Below are positions 31,301 to 40,229 of a DNA stretch of 53,372 nt, piece after piece. The translations under genes were made by a program, and so were the position numbers. The DNA comes from a virus: positions 1 through 53,372 of IMG/VR virus record IMGVR_UViG_3300010160_000059; one strand, 5' to 3'. The notes under the pieces are model-generated. The model made no database searches. It was not told where the DNA came from and was given only the letters and a program-made list of their open reading frames with translations. Numbering within the stretch: position 1 is the stretch's first letter; each line of letters begins with the position of its first letter.

Positions 31301-31308
31301 TATTTATA
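31301..31308 (-). promoter_or_regulatory. T4 late promoter word TATAAATA (exact)
   Basis: An exact TATAAATA on the minus strand, 35 nt before the 124-aa gene, and probably the promoter for the 1727-aa fibre as well. The rest of the 89-bp gap shows only AT-rich sequence. Confidence 0.65.
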
Positions 31309-31355
31309 ACATAGTAATTTATCAATGTAATGATATTAAAATATTTGTTTTTGAA

Positions 31356-33803
31356 TTAATACCAAACTTGACCACCTGATGTGACTGCTGTAGTAAGTGA
31401 TGCGTCACTTCCGGTTACTCCTATAACAAAGTTTTGAACACGAACACTTATTAATCTAGGATCATTATCTGGTCTAATTTCCTGTATAGATTGATAATTT
31501 CCCGGAGTATTATATGTAGCAGGTAATGTTGGATCACTATTTTTTAACATCATTTCATGATCAGTTATATATGAGATGATTTGGAGATTTCCAGCAACTA
31601 TAGACTGTGATTGAGATGTTTTAGCCACATTTATATCAACACTATTATAATTTGTCAAATTACCAGTATTAAGAGTTTCATACTGTAGGCCTTGATATGA
31701 CGTTACGATATTATCAAATTGTGTTAATAATAATTTATTTGTGGTGCTTGAAACTGTTAATAAAACAGTACTAGCAGTGTTTACACTATTAGATAACAAT
31801 GGCATAATACTAGGATATGAATAAGTAGATGCTGTAGTATTATATACTATCAATAAAGCACCGCCTGCTCCATTTCCGGTAGCGGTATCAACAGATGCTA
31901 CGGCCGCTCCCGAACCACCTCCACCATATAATCCACCATTGCCACCTGTACCAGGTTGTCCTCCTAGATTAAATAATGCACCACCTAACCCTGGATTATT
32001 TGCAGAGCCTCCGGATATAATATAATTAGAACTGGTAGTTATTCCATAAACATCAACACCCCCACCTCCTCCACTAGCCGCAGTAGTACTAGCACCACCA
32101 CCGCTGCCGCCGGCCTGAATTTGATATCCTGTATTAGTTGATGCAGAACCATTAGCCCCCATGCCACCAGCACCGCCGTACCAATTGCCAGCGCCCCCAC
32201 CCCCACCACCATATGGGTTACCTTGTCCTCCATTGGCCTGAGCATAGAATGGAAAAGGACCTAGTGTAAAAATAGCACTTGAGAAAAATGCATGTGCCGT
32301 ATAAAGTGTAGATCCTGAAGTATATGAATATATAGTACCGCCGGTACCTCGTTGCGGTCCTACATAACGTATGATAACAGCACCACTACCACCAGTACCG
32401 CCTGCATTAGTTGCATTAATATGAGAACCACCACCACCGCCACCACCAGTATTAGTACCACCATTACCGCCGGCTTTATTAGTTGTTGTGCCTAATGTTC
32501 CTGCTATTGCATCTGCACCTGGATTTATACCCTGTGTATTACCATAGCCACCACCGGTACCAGAAGCACTTCCACCACTTAATGGAGCACCACCACCACC
32601 ACCACCGGCGCCGCCGTTACCAGAAAGATTACTGTAGCCGGAGCCACCACCACCACCTCCCCAATAATATGTAGTTCCTAATATCGAACTTGAAAGACCA
32701 GTTCCACCTACATTACCTGTAGCAGCGGATACTCCCACACTTGTAGCACCGCCGCCGCCACTTGCATAATAATTACCAATACTAGCGACTCCAGCATATC
32801 CCTGTCCTGCTATACCTAAACCAAATACACTACTACTAGATTGAGCACCGCCTCCTGAGCCACCAAAACTTGCAACACTTACACTTGGAGCACTATATTC
32901 TGATCCACCACCGCCACCACCAACAGTGGTAAATGTTGAATTAAATGGATTCCATAATAAACTAAATGGACTTCCTGCAATTGCGCCCGATGCAATCAAT
33001 GAAGCACTGCTAGTACTATAATCTTTAGTATATGTACTACTTGAACATGCTAATAATACTGTATTGGTTACAGGAGTTAATGGTGTTGAACTTACAGTAA
33101 AAGTATTTGTATATAGTGCAGTTCCATTGGTAATTCTAACATTTGAAATATATTGGTTAGCACCGCCTGTTACATTGTTAGCCCCTATATATAAATTGCT
33201 GGCACTAAATCCCAATGTTGTTGCATTGCTGGCAGTTGTGGCAGAAGGAACTCCATTCAAATATACTTTAACAATACCACTGCTACGAACTAATGCTATA
33301 TGATTCCATGTTTGAATTGCAGGGACTCTATCAGTTACAACAAGATTGGCAGTAGCATTGTTTAAATAGACGTTTATACCTGTTCCTGCATTAACATTTA
33401 TTCCAAAATAAGGATTAGTCCCCTGTACTATCATACTAGCATCACCTGTTGCTAGTCTGTATATCCATCCTTCAACTGTAAAATTTCCTGTATATGCAAA
33501 TGAAACATTAGCACCAGGAGTTAAGGATTGTGCCGATTGTAACATAACGCTATAAGTTGCTGTAGTGGAAGTATTGATAATTGCACTATCAGTGCCATTG
33601 CTACCACGTACTTGATTTGCACCCGCAGGTGCTCCACTTCCTCCAGCACCTACAGTTATATTATATGAACCAAAAGTTAGATATTGACTAGTGGCAGTTG
33701 TTCCGCCAGCGCCACCACCACCACCCATGTCAGATCCACCACCACCACCACCGGCTACCAATAGTATATCTGCAGTTGTTCCAGTTGAAAGATTAGTTGG
33801 CAT
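31356..33803 (-). CDS. Gly-rich fibre with LamG-like domain, 815 aa
   Basis: Starts directly in a Gly-rich module (ADILLVAGGGGGGSDMGG) and carries a LamG domain (about 80-260; FTVEGWIYR, WNHIALVRSSG), further Gly-rich modules, and a C-terminal beta domain (about 690-815) ending GGQVWY. No ribosome-binding site precedes ATG 33803. The frame is the same as that of the gene upstream, separated by a single TAA, so this may be the continuation of that protein. Annotated separately because the stop is present in the sequence. Confidence 0.75.
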   Translation of the reverse strand: MPTNLSTGTTADILLVAGGGGGGSDMGGGGGAGGTTATSQYLTFGSYNITVGAGGSGAPAGANQVRGSNGTDSAIINTSTTATYSVMLQSAQSLTPGANVSFAYTGNFTVEGWIYRLATGDASMIVQGTNPYFGINVNAGTGINVYLNNATANLVVTDRVPAIQTWNHIALVRSSGIVKVYLNGVPSATTASNATTLGFSASNLYIGANNVTGGANQYISNVRITNGTALYTNTFTVSSTPLTPVTNTVLLACSSSTYTKDYSTSSASLIASGAIAGSPFSLLWNPFNSTFTTVGGGGGGSEYSAPSVSVASFGGSGGGAQSSSSVFGLGIAGQGYAGVASIGNYYASGGGGATSVGVSAATGNVGGTGLSSSILGTTYYWGGGGGGSGYSNLSGNGGAGGGGGGAPLSGGSASGTGGGYGNTQGINPGADAIAGTLGTTTNKAGGNGGTNTGGGGGGGSHINATNAGGTGGSGAVIIRYVGPQRGTGGTIYSYTSGSTLYTAHAFFSSAIFTLGPFPFYAQANGGQGNPYGGGGGGAGNWYGGAGGMGANGSASTNTGYQIQAGGSGGGASTTAASGGGGGVDVYGITTSSNYIISGGSANNPGLGGALFNLGGQPGTGGNGGLYGGGGSGAAVASVDTATGNGAGGALLIVYNTTASTYSYPSIMPLLSNSVNTASTVLLTVSSTTNKLLLTQFDNIVTSYQGLQYETLNTGNLTNYNSVDINVAKTSQSQSIVAGNLQIISYITDHEMMLKNSDPTLPATYNTPGNYQSIQEIRPDNDPRLISVRVQNFVIGVTGSDASLTTAVTSGGQVWY

Positions 33804-33812
33804 AATTTTTAA

Positions 33813-35558
33813 TTAGAAAGTTAAAGTTCCACTAGAAGTAAATGTATGTATAAAATATCCACCCGAGGTTGAAGTTGTTCCACCAGTAGCAAATTGTGTT
33901 GAGCCGAGATATCTTACTATTGCTATTCCAGGGTTACCATTGTAAGATGAATTATTTGGAGCGCCTGTGCCATTGGCTCCATATCCATAATATCCTTGTT
34001 GAACATTTGAGGAATTATATCCAGTAACGTATACTGTACCAGAATCACTATTTCCATATCCCCCACCTGCATAATTTACGCTAGATCCGCTTATAGATGA
34101 TGTATAAGGAGCACCGCCGGTAACGTAGGCGCCGGTTCCAGTAACACCGGCGCCACCAGCACCGCCTCCCGAACCACCTCCCCACTGTCCAGTATATGAG
34201 GTGCCTCCTGAATTGCCATAACCAACACCGTTAAATGATGGATAACTTCCTTGACTCGATCCACCACCTGATGATCCGTATTGACTACCACCACCACCAC
34301 CTGATCCTCCTGATTGGCCTAGTGTTGGAGAATTATTAGCACCTGTATGACTACCACCACCACCACCACCCGGTGCAACAACTGCACCAGCACCAGTAGA
34401 TCCGCTAAATGTTGCTGTAGTGGCATTACCGTTGTTTCCTACTACAGCACTTTGAGCAGATGTACCGCCACCACCAATAGTAAATGCAATTGCAGTACTA
34501 CCGGGTGCTATAGAAAATGCTGTTCCAACTACTACCCCGCCGGCACCACCGCCGCCACCAACGTCAAATCCTGCGCCACCACCCCCACCGACAATTAAGT
34601 AGTCTATAGTTAGTGTGAATTTAAGAATTTTAATAGTAAATGGTTTTGTTATAGTTTGAGTGCCGTTTGTTGCAGAAAGTGTAAAAGTTGTGTATTCTGT
34701 ATCTGATGATATATTTTGGTATGTCCATGATATAACACCTGTACTAGTATTTAAACTAGCTCCGGTAGGCAATGATCCAGAACTAACTGAATATGTAATT
34801 GCTCCACCTACTGGATCATATGCTGATTGGGTAGTAAGCACTCCGGAGACATCTGAAGAAGTTACACCTATACTACCCGATGTCCAAAAAATAGAATCGC
34901 CGCCTGCACCGCCTTGTGCAAGAACTATAGGTACATTAGTGCCTGGCAATAACAAATAAGTACTACTACCGTTAAGTCCATAAGTTCCTCCAGTTGCACC
35001 GCCAGCGCCGACAACTATAGTACATGTAGTTCCCGGTGTTACTGATATTGAATTTGAATAAGATATAAGACCACCGCCGCCACCACTACCGCCTGCTGAT
35101 TTTTGAGATCCGCCACCGCCACCGCCTATTCCTGCTACTGATATACTAGTAACTCCGGCTGGCACAGTCCAACTATAAGTACCGGGTGTACTGAATAATT
35201 GACTACTAAAATTAGTAGCAGTAAGTGCCAAAGTACCAAAATTGCTACCAACTTGTTGATTAAAATTTGCATATCCGGCAGCAGTTGGGGTGCTATAAAA
35301 AGTTAATGCTGGGCCTGTAGAGAAACGCTGTCCTCCACCCATATTATCAGATAGATTAAGAGATTTAGTTACATTAAATTCTGTTGCTACTAAGGCTCCG
35401 ACCTGTCTTGCTGTAATTGAACTATTATTAACAGTAATTGTTGCTTGGCCGGGACTTACGTCTCCTAACATTCGGTCAGAAGGATTCACACCATATATTG
35501 CCACAATGGTCAGTTGATTTTGTGTTACAAGATCAACTGCGCTTAAATATGTTCCCAT
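33813..35558 (-). CDS. Gly-rich fibre, 581 aa
   Basis: The N-terminal 100 residues form a head domain (MGTYLSAVDLVTQNQLTI, GDVSPGQATITVN), followed by a Gly-rich module, an Ig-like/cadherin-like domain (about 240-315; SYSVSSGSLPTGASL pattern, then TEYTTFTLSATNG), and another Gly-rich module, ending YFIHTFTSSGTLTF then TAA. The end matches the usual inter-module strand, which in the neighbouring fibre is followed directly by ADILLV-type sequence, suggesting that the protein is interrupted by the stop. Ig-like domains in fibres bind sugars weakly. Confidence 0.78.
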   Translation of the reverse strand: MGTYLSAVDLVTQNQLTIVAIYGVNPSDRMLGDVSPGQATITVNNSSITARQVGALVATEFNVTKSLNLSDNMGGGQRFSTGPALTFYSTPTAAGYANFNQQVGSNFGTLALTATNFSSQLFSTPGTYSWTVPAGVTSISVAGIGGGGGGSQKSAGGSGGGGGLISYSNSISVTPGTTCTIVVGAGGATGGTYGLNGSSTYLLLPGTNVPIVLAQGGAGGDSIFWTSGSIGVTSSDVSGVLTTQSAYDPVGGAITYSVSSGSLPTGASLNTSTGVISWTYQNISSDTEYTTFTLSATNGTQTITKPFTIKILKFTLTIDYLIVGGGGGAGFDVGGGGGAGGVVVGTAFSIAPGSTAIAFTIGGGGTSAQSAVVGNNGNATTATFSGSTGAGAVVAPGGGGGGSHTGANNSPTLGQSGGSGGGGGSQYGSSGGGSSQGSYPSFNGVGYGNSGGTSYTGQWGGGSGGGAGGAGVTGTGAYVTGGAPYTSSISGSSVNYAGGGYGNSDSGTVYVTGYNSSNVQQGYYGYGANGTGAPNNSSYNGNPGIAIVRYLGSTQFATGGTTSTSGGYFIHTFTSSGTLTF

Positions 35559-37753
35559 TATGACAGTGCAGCACTGGCAATGATATTAGCCACGCCGCCT
35601 CCAGTAATAGATACGGGAACAACAGTATCACCTGAAGCAGAAGTAGTTATAGTTTTAGTTAAATTACTACCAGCAAAGGTCATTGCTCCACCGTCGATTA
35701 CTAATTTAACCGAAGTGGCAATTCTTGATCCACTGTAATTATACGCATTTACTGTTATATTTGCAGTAACCGTAGTACCTGCATAGTTATAACTACTTGC
35801 ATCAGAAGTAACCACAATTGAAATAGGTACGTTTAATGTTAATAGATGTAACCTTCCCCAACCTAATCCTGTATCCTGTGCCCATATACGACCTGTATTA
35901 TCTCGACCTACAGCATTAAATTGGTATGGAAAATTTCCAGTTTGTGTCCATCCAGTTCCTGATGTAAATGTATATACATAAAAATTAGCATGACAGAATA
36001 TACCTAATATAGTTCTATCATCACTTAGCCATACTATATTTTTAGGTGTTGCAGGAACTTCGATTTTACTACTATAAGTCAAAGTTTTATATGTTGATGT
36101 ATCAATGCTGTATACAGGAAATGTTCGCATTGTAGGACTACTATCAAATAATCCGCCAGCACCATGTAATTGCATTAGCATTAAATATCTAGTACTACTA
36201 GAAACAAATGTTTCAGTATACCAAACACGTTGCATTCCATAATTTATATCTATTGAAGTACTACTAAAAGTATCATTTGTCCAAACAGCACCTTGACTAG
36301 TACCGGGATATACCATAGTAATATCAGTTGACCTAGTAAAAACGTCTGTAGATTGATTCCATCGATAATATAAAGGATGGAAACCTCCAGTTTTATCTAC
36401 ATATGGTACATAAAATCCCATAGTCGAAGCGGTGGATAGATCTGTAAAAGTTTTACTAGCAAATTTTGGAAGGCGAGTACCAAAACTTGTGCCTCGATCT
36501 CCGCCCTGGTTAGTACCTTGTCCAAAAGAAGTAATCACTGTACCTGTATAAGCAGCACCTGCCGCAAGTGTTGCCCCAACGGTACCACCTGTTGCAAAAT
36601 TAACAGCAATCTGTGTAATAGTCATTCCAATGGCTAAGGTTCCGGTTGTAGCACTTGTTACAGTTAATACACTACCAAATACTGTAGCAGTTCCTGAGAA
36701 TGTAGAAACAAAATTAGTAGCAGTAAATAAAAACCACCATGTAGATGTAGTAAAATTTAATCCAGCCATGGTTGTAGCGGTACTAAGATTATATGTGCCT
36801 GTACTACCACTACCTGATGGAGTTGGAAAAGCAAAGGTATTCAATGTGGTATATGAATTTGAGCCGTCTTGATATTTGTAAATATTATTTGAACCATCGG
36901 CCAGAACTGCATGATGGATATTAATTGTATTAAAATCTAATTTACTCACACCGACCATTTGTCCTGAGTAATTTTGATTAATACCACCAGTAGGTCCTTG
37001 CATAGTCGGACTTCCACTAAATGCAGTTACCTGACTAGCACCTATCATAGCACTAGGAGTGTAGGAACCATAATAGGCCTGTGCAATCCATACTACATTA
37101 TTACTGGCAGGATTTCTATATACTGGCCAAGCGTTAGTACCGTAATAGTTGCTGTTAGACGATGCAGCAAAATAAGCAAATGATGCAGCAGGTTGTGTAC
37201 CTTGTTGTCCAGTAGTATTTTGTTTATTTGTTACATATCCAGATGTGTATAAATCTTTAGCACTGGTATTTACTTTTATCCAATATGCTGCAAAATCTCC
37301 AAGGTAGCCGGAGGTGGTTACGGCGGTTCCGTTATTATAATTAAAACTAGATATTACAACATTATTGGTACCATCGGTAAAGTATTGTACTGGTTTAACT
37401 CTATAATTTGTATCCATCGATACCCATGGTGATGCATCTAAGTTATTTCTATAATCATCTGCCGTTTTAAACAAATTATGTCTTACATGTGTAGTTTCAC
37501 CGTTTAATTGTAAAATTCCACCAATTCTATAATCATACGGAGAAACACCAACCTGACCAACACCCGAATAACCAAAGGTATTGTTTATAATACTGCCATT
37601 GGTAGTATATGTCATTCCTACATCATATAAAGGGGCTAAAGTATCTTTAGTATATGCATCACTTTGGATGTACAAATAATTTGAACCCGGTGTAGGATCC
37701 TCAAATAGAGAATTTAGATCTATTGCATTTCTAATATTTTTAATTACAGCCAT
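35558..37753 (-). CDS. Tandem-paralogue fibre protein A, 731 aa
   Basis: One of three related fibres. A conserved head (MAVIKNIRNAIDLNSLFEDPTPGSNYLYIQ) is followed by a long beta domain with a YRVKPVQYFTDGTNN block (about 110-125), a variable insertion with GTLAIGMTITQI (about 370), an APIYS-type hydrophobic core (FGTRLPKFASKTFTD at about 425-440), a WVWYTETF-type central part (about 500-530) and a C-terminal Ig-like domain (about 635-731; VTSDASSYNYAGTTV). No enzymatic motif is seen. The start is one base from the stop of the previous gene (GTG/ATG overlap at 35558). Probably an alternative or stacked receptor-binding fibre. Confidence 0.78.
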   Translation of the reverse strand: MAVIKNIRNAIDLNSLFEDPTPGSNYLYIQSDAYTKDTLAPLYDVGMTYTTNGSIINNTFGYSGVGQVGVSPYDYRIGGILQLNGETTHVRHNLFKTADDYRNNLDASPWVSMDTNYRVKPVQYFTDGTNNVVISSFNYNNGTAVTTSGYLGDFAAYWIKVNTSAKDLYTSGYVTNKQNTTGQQGTQPAASFAYFAASSNSNYYGTNAWPVYRNPASNNVVWIAQAYYGSYTPSAMIGASQVTAFSGSPTMQGPTGGINQNYSGQMVGVSKLDFNTINIHHAVLADGSNNIYKYQDGSNSYTTLNTFAFPTPSGSGSTGTYNLSTATTMAGLNFTTSTWWFLFTATNFVSTFSGTATVFGSVLTVTSATTGTLAIGMTITQIAVNFATGGTVGATLAAGAAYTGTVITSFGQGTNQGGDRGTSFGTRLPKFASKTFTDLSTASTMGFYVPYVDKTGGFHPLYYRWNQSTDVFTRSTDITMVYPGTSQGAVWTNDTFSSTSIDINYGMQRVWYTETFVSSSTRYLMLMQLHGAGGLFDSSPTMRTFPVYSIDTSTYKTLTYSSKIEVPATPKNIVWLSDDRTILGIFCHANFYVYTFTSGTGWTQTGNFPYQFNAVGRDNTGRIWAQDTGLGWGRLHLLTLNVPISIVVTSDASSYNYAGTTVTANITVNAYNYSGSRIATSVKLVIDGGAMTFAGSNLTKTITTSASGDTVVPVSITGGGVANIIASAALS

Positions 37754-37765
37754 TTTAAATATCTC

Positions 37766-38026
37766 TTATCTTAAGAATGAATCTTTAACTGATTCTAACC
37801 AAACTGCCGCATCAGTTTCATCAACAAAATTTTCTCTACTGCCATCAGAATGACATTTCCACGGTTGTTCCATAACCAATACTTCTGTTTCTTGGTTGTC
37901 TTCATTGGTTATAATTTCTTTAATTACTAGCACCCCTCCAGAAAATATTGAACTATATTTTTTAATTTGAGTTACAGTTAGATCGGATGGATCCGGATAT
38001 ACAATTTTTTCAGTTATAAATGACAT
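37766..38026 (-). CDS. Small protein between fibre paralogues, 86 aa
   Basis: A mixed protein with an N-terminal strand pair (MSFITEKIVYPDPSDLTVTQ), a helix, an IIKEIITNEDNQETEVLVME strand pair and an acidic Trp-containing C-terminus (DAAVWLESVKDSFLR). It sits 12 nt before paralogue A and 9 nt after paralogue B. Small genes between fibre genes often encode assembly chaperones; this is only a location-based suggestion. Confidence 0.65.
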   Translation of the reverse strand: MSFITEKIVYPDPSDLTVTQIKKYSSIFSGGVLVIKEIITNEDNQETEVLVMEQPWKCHSDGSRENFVDETDAAVWLESVKDSFLR

Positions 38027-38035
38027 TATGTATCC

Positions 38036-40204
38036 TTATATTGCAATTGTAGTAGTAATACTACTGTAACCATTGGATATTACAGTTCCATATGCTATGG
38101 TACTTGTTGATGTGCTAGTAACCACAGTTAATGAACTAAAATAATTTGTACTGCCACTACTGGTTGTTAATTTAAGAGAATTTCCAGCCACATTTAATAC
38201 AATGGTTGCAGTCATTCTACTACCTGTTAAATCAAAAGCGTCAACTAAAAATGATGTGGGAATTGCAGTACCTGCATAATTGTATGAACTTGCTGTTGAT
38301 ACAACACTAACTGTTGCTGGTACACCAGATAATAAATGTATTCTCCCCCAACCGGTTGGACCATTATCTTGTGCCCAAACTCTACCAAGATTATCTCTAC
38401 CTATGGCATTATATTGATATGGGAATGTTACAGTATTAACCCATCCTGTAGAAGTATTGAAATTATAGATATACGTTGAATTAAATGCAATTACTGCCAA
38501 TAAAGTACGTCCATCATTGAGCCAACATATATTCTTTGGTGTAGATGGTATAATAGCACTACTATGATATGACAAGGATCTATAACTCGAAGTACTAATT
38601 AGATAAGTCATAAAAGTACGTTGTTTTTCATTACTATCAAACAATCCGCCAGCGCCATGTAATTGCATAAACGTTATATATCTTCTATTATCATTACCTA
38701 AAAATGTTTCATTATACCAAACACGTTGTAATCCGTAAATAGCACCGTTCGAGCCCTGACTAGCAGTGTCAGGTGCCCAATAAGTTCCAAATGTACCGGT
38801 ACTGTAAGTCATGTTTATATCTGTATATCTTGTAACAACATCTCTTGTTTGATCCCAGTAATAATATAACGGATGAAAAGTTCCTCTAATATCTATTAGT
38901 GGGGAATAAAATCCTACTGCATTAGTAACTGTAGTTGTAACTGTATCTGTAAATGTTTTACTTGCATATTTTGGTATATAATTACCAAAGTTGGTAGTTC
39001 TATCAGCAAATCCAATAGTACTGGTAGTGAATGATGTTACAGTTGTACCAGCAAGAATACCAGTTCCTGACAATGTTTGGCCGGGAACTATTGCTCCAGA
39101 GGCAACTGCGGTGACAGTAAGAAGATTGCCAACAACATAACCGGTTACGCTAGATGAACCTACTCCCGATCCTGTAATTGTGGTGCTAGCCGCAGATGTA
39201 GTAATTACGCTGAGTATGTAAGTTCCTGTATTTCCCACGCCCGATCCATATGTTAAATCAGTATTAGCATATGCTCTGCCTAACGTGGAATATGTATTAC
39301 TGTTATCATTATATTTGTAAATAGTACTTGCTTGATCGTATAGAGTAGAATTATGGAAGTGTAATGAATTACCATCTAATCTACTAACACCTAAAAACTG
39401 ATTTGTATAATTAGCGGTGTAATTAGTGCTAGGACCTACCTGAACAGTAGGAGCACTACTAAAAGCCGGTTTCCAACTAGTACCTATTAACCCATTAGGG
39501 GTTGTATTATACATATGATTAGCAATCCATACCAAGTTTCCACTTGAAGGATTTCTATATATTGGCCAAGCACTTCCTCCAGCATTTGTTTGACTAGGAT
39601 ATCCAAAATTGGCATATGCACTAGCATCATTACCACCGGTACCGAGACCTTTCATGGTCATATAACCAGAATTTAATAAATCGCTAGGACTTGTGTTTAT
39701 TTTTACTACAAAAGGTGTATAATTATTAGCATATGCAGAGGCTGCATTTACGGAGTAGTTAAGGTAACTATAGGTAGATATTACCATATTATTAATACCA
39801 TCAGTAAAATACTGTGTTGGTTTAACTCTATAATTTGTATCCATTGATACAAAAGGTGCCACATCAATGTTATTTTCAGATTTATCAGCAACACCAAATG
39901 TAAGAGTAGTACCATTAGCAGAATATCCCTGCTGACGGACATGAGTAACTTCGCCATTTAACTGTAAAATACCTCCCACTCTCCATGTATATGTAGAGGA
40001 ATATGTGCCAACACCCGAGAATCCAAATGTATTGCTTATAACACTGCCATTGGATGTATATATCAGTCCTTTATCAATTAAAGGATTTAACGTTGTTTTA
40101 CTATACGCATCGGTCTGTATGAATAAGTTATCTGATCCTGGCTGAGGATCCTCAAATAGACTAGCAATATCTAGATTATATCTAATAGTTTTAATTATGG
40201 CCAT
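38036..40204 (-). CDS. Tandem-paralogue fibre protein B, 722 aa
   Basis: Same architecture as A. Head MAIIKTIRYNLDIASLFEDPQPGS; YRVKPTQYFTDGINN (about 120-134); a variable insertion with SVTGYVVGNLLTVT and GQTLSGTGILAGTTVTS; a KYASKTFTD core; a QRVWYNETF centre; an AVIAFNSTYIYNF beta region; and a C-terminal Ig-like domain (VVSTASSYNYAGTAI). The head and centre are much better conserved among A, B and C than the insertion, as expected for receptor-binding variation. The late promoter word GATAAATA is 18 nt upstream. Confidence 0.78.
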   Translation of the reverse strand: MAIIKTIRYNLDIASLFEDPQPGSDNLFIQTDAYSKTTLNPLIDKGLIYTSNGSVISNTFGFSGVGTYSSTYTWRVGGILQLNGEVTHVRQQGYSANGTTLTFGVADKSENNIDVAPFVSMDTNYRVKPTQYFTDGINNMVISTYSYLNYSVNAASAYANNYTPFVVKINTSPSDLLNSGYMTMKGLGTGGNDASAYANFGYPSQTNAGGSAWPIYRNPSSGNLVWIANHMYNTTPNGLIGTSWKPAFSSAPTVQVGPSTNYTANYTNQFLGVSRLDGNSLHFHNSTLYDQASTIYKYNDNSNTYSTLGRAYANTDLTYGSGVGNTGTYILSVITTSAASTTITGSGVGSSSVTGYVVGNLLTVTAVASGAIVPGQTLSGTGILAGTTVTSFTTSTIGFADRTTNFGNYIPKYASKTFTDTVTTTVTNAVGFYSPLIDIRGTFHPLYYYWDQTRDVVTRYTDINMTYSTGTFGTYWAPDTASQGSNGAIYGLQRVWYNETFLGNDNRRYITFMQLHGAGGLFDSNEKQRTFMTYLISTSSYRSLSYHSSAIIPSTPKNICWLNDGRTLLAVIAFNSTYIYNFNTSTGWVNTVTFPYQYNAIGRDNLGRVWAQDNGPTGWGRIHLLSGVPATVSVVSTASSYNYAGTAIPTSFLVDAFDLTGSRMTATIVLNVAGNSLKLTTSSGSTNYFSSLTVVTSTSTSTIAYGTVISNGYSSITTTIAI

Positions 40205-40221
40205 TTATGTTCTCTTTTCCA

Positions 40222-40229
40222 TATTTATC
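40222..40229 (-). promoter_or_regulatory. T4-type late promoter word GATAAATA
   Basis: GATAAATA on the minus strand, 18 nt before the start of fibre paralogue B. Confidence 0.58.
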
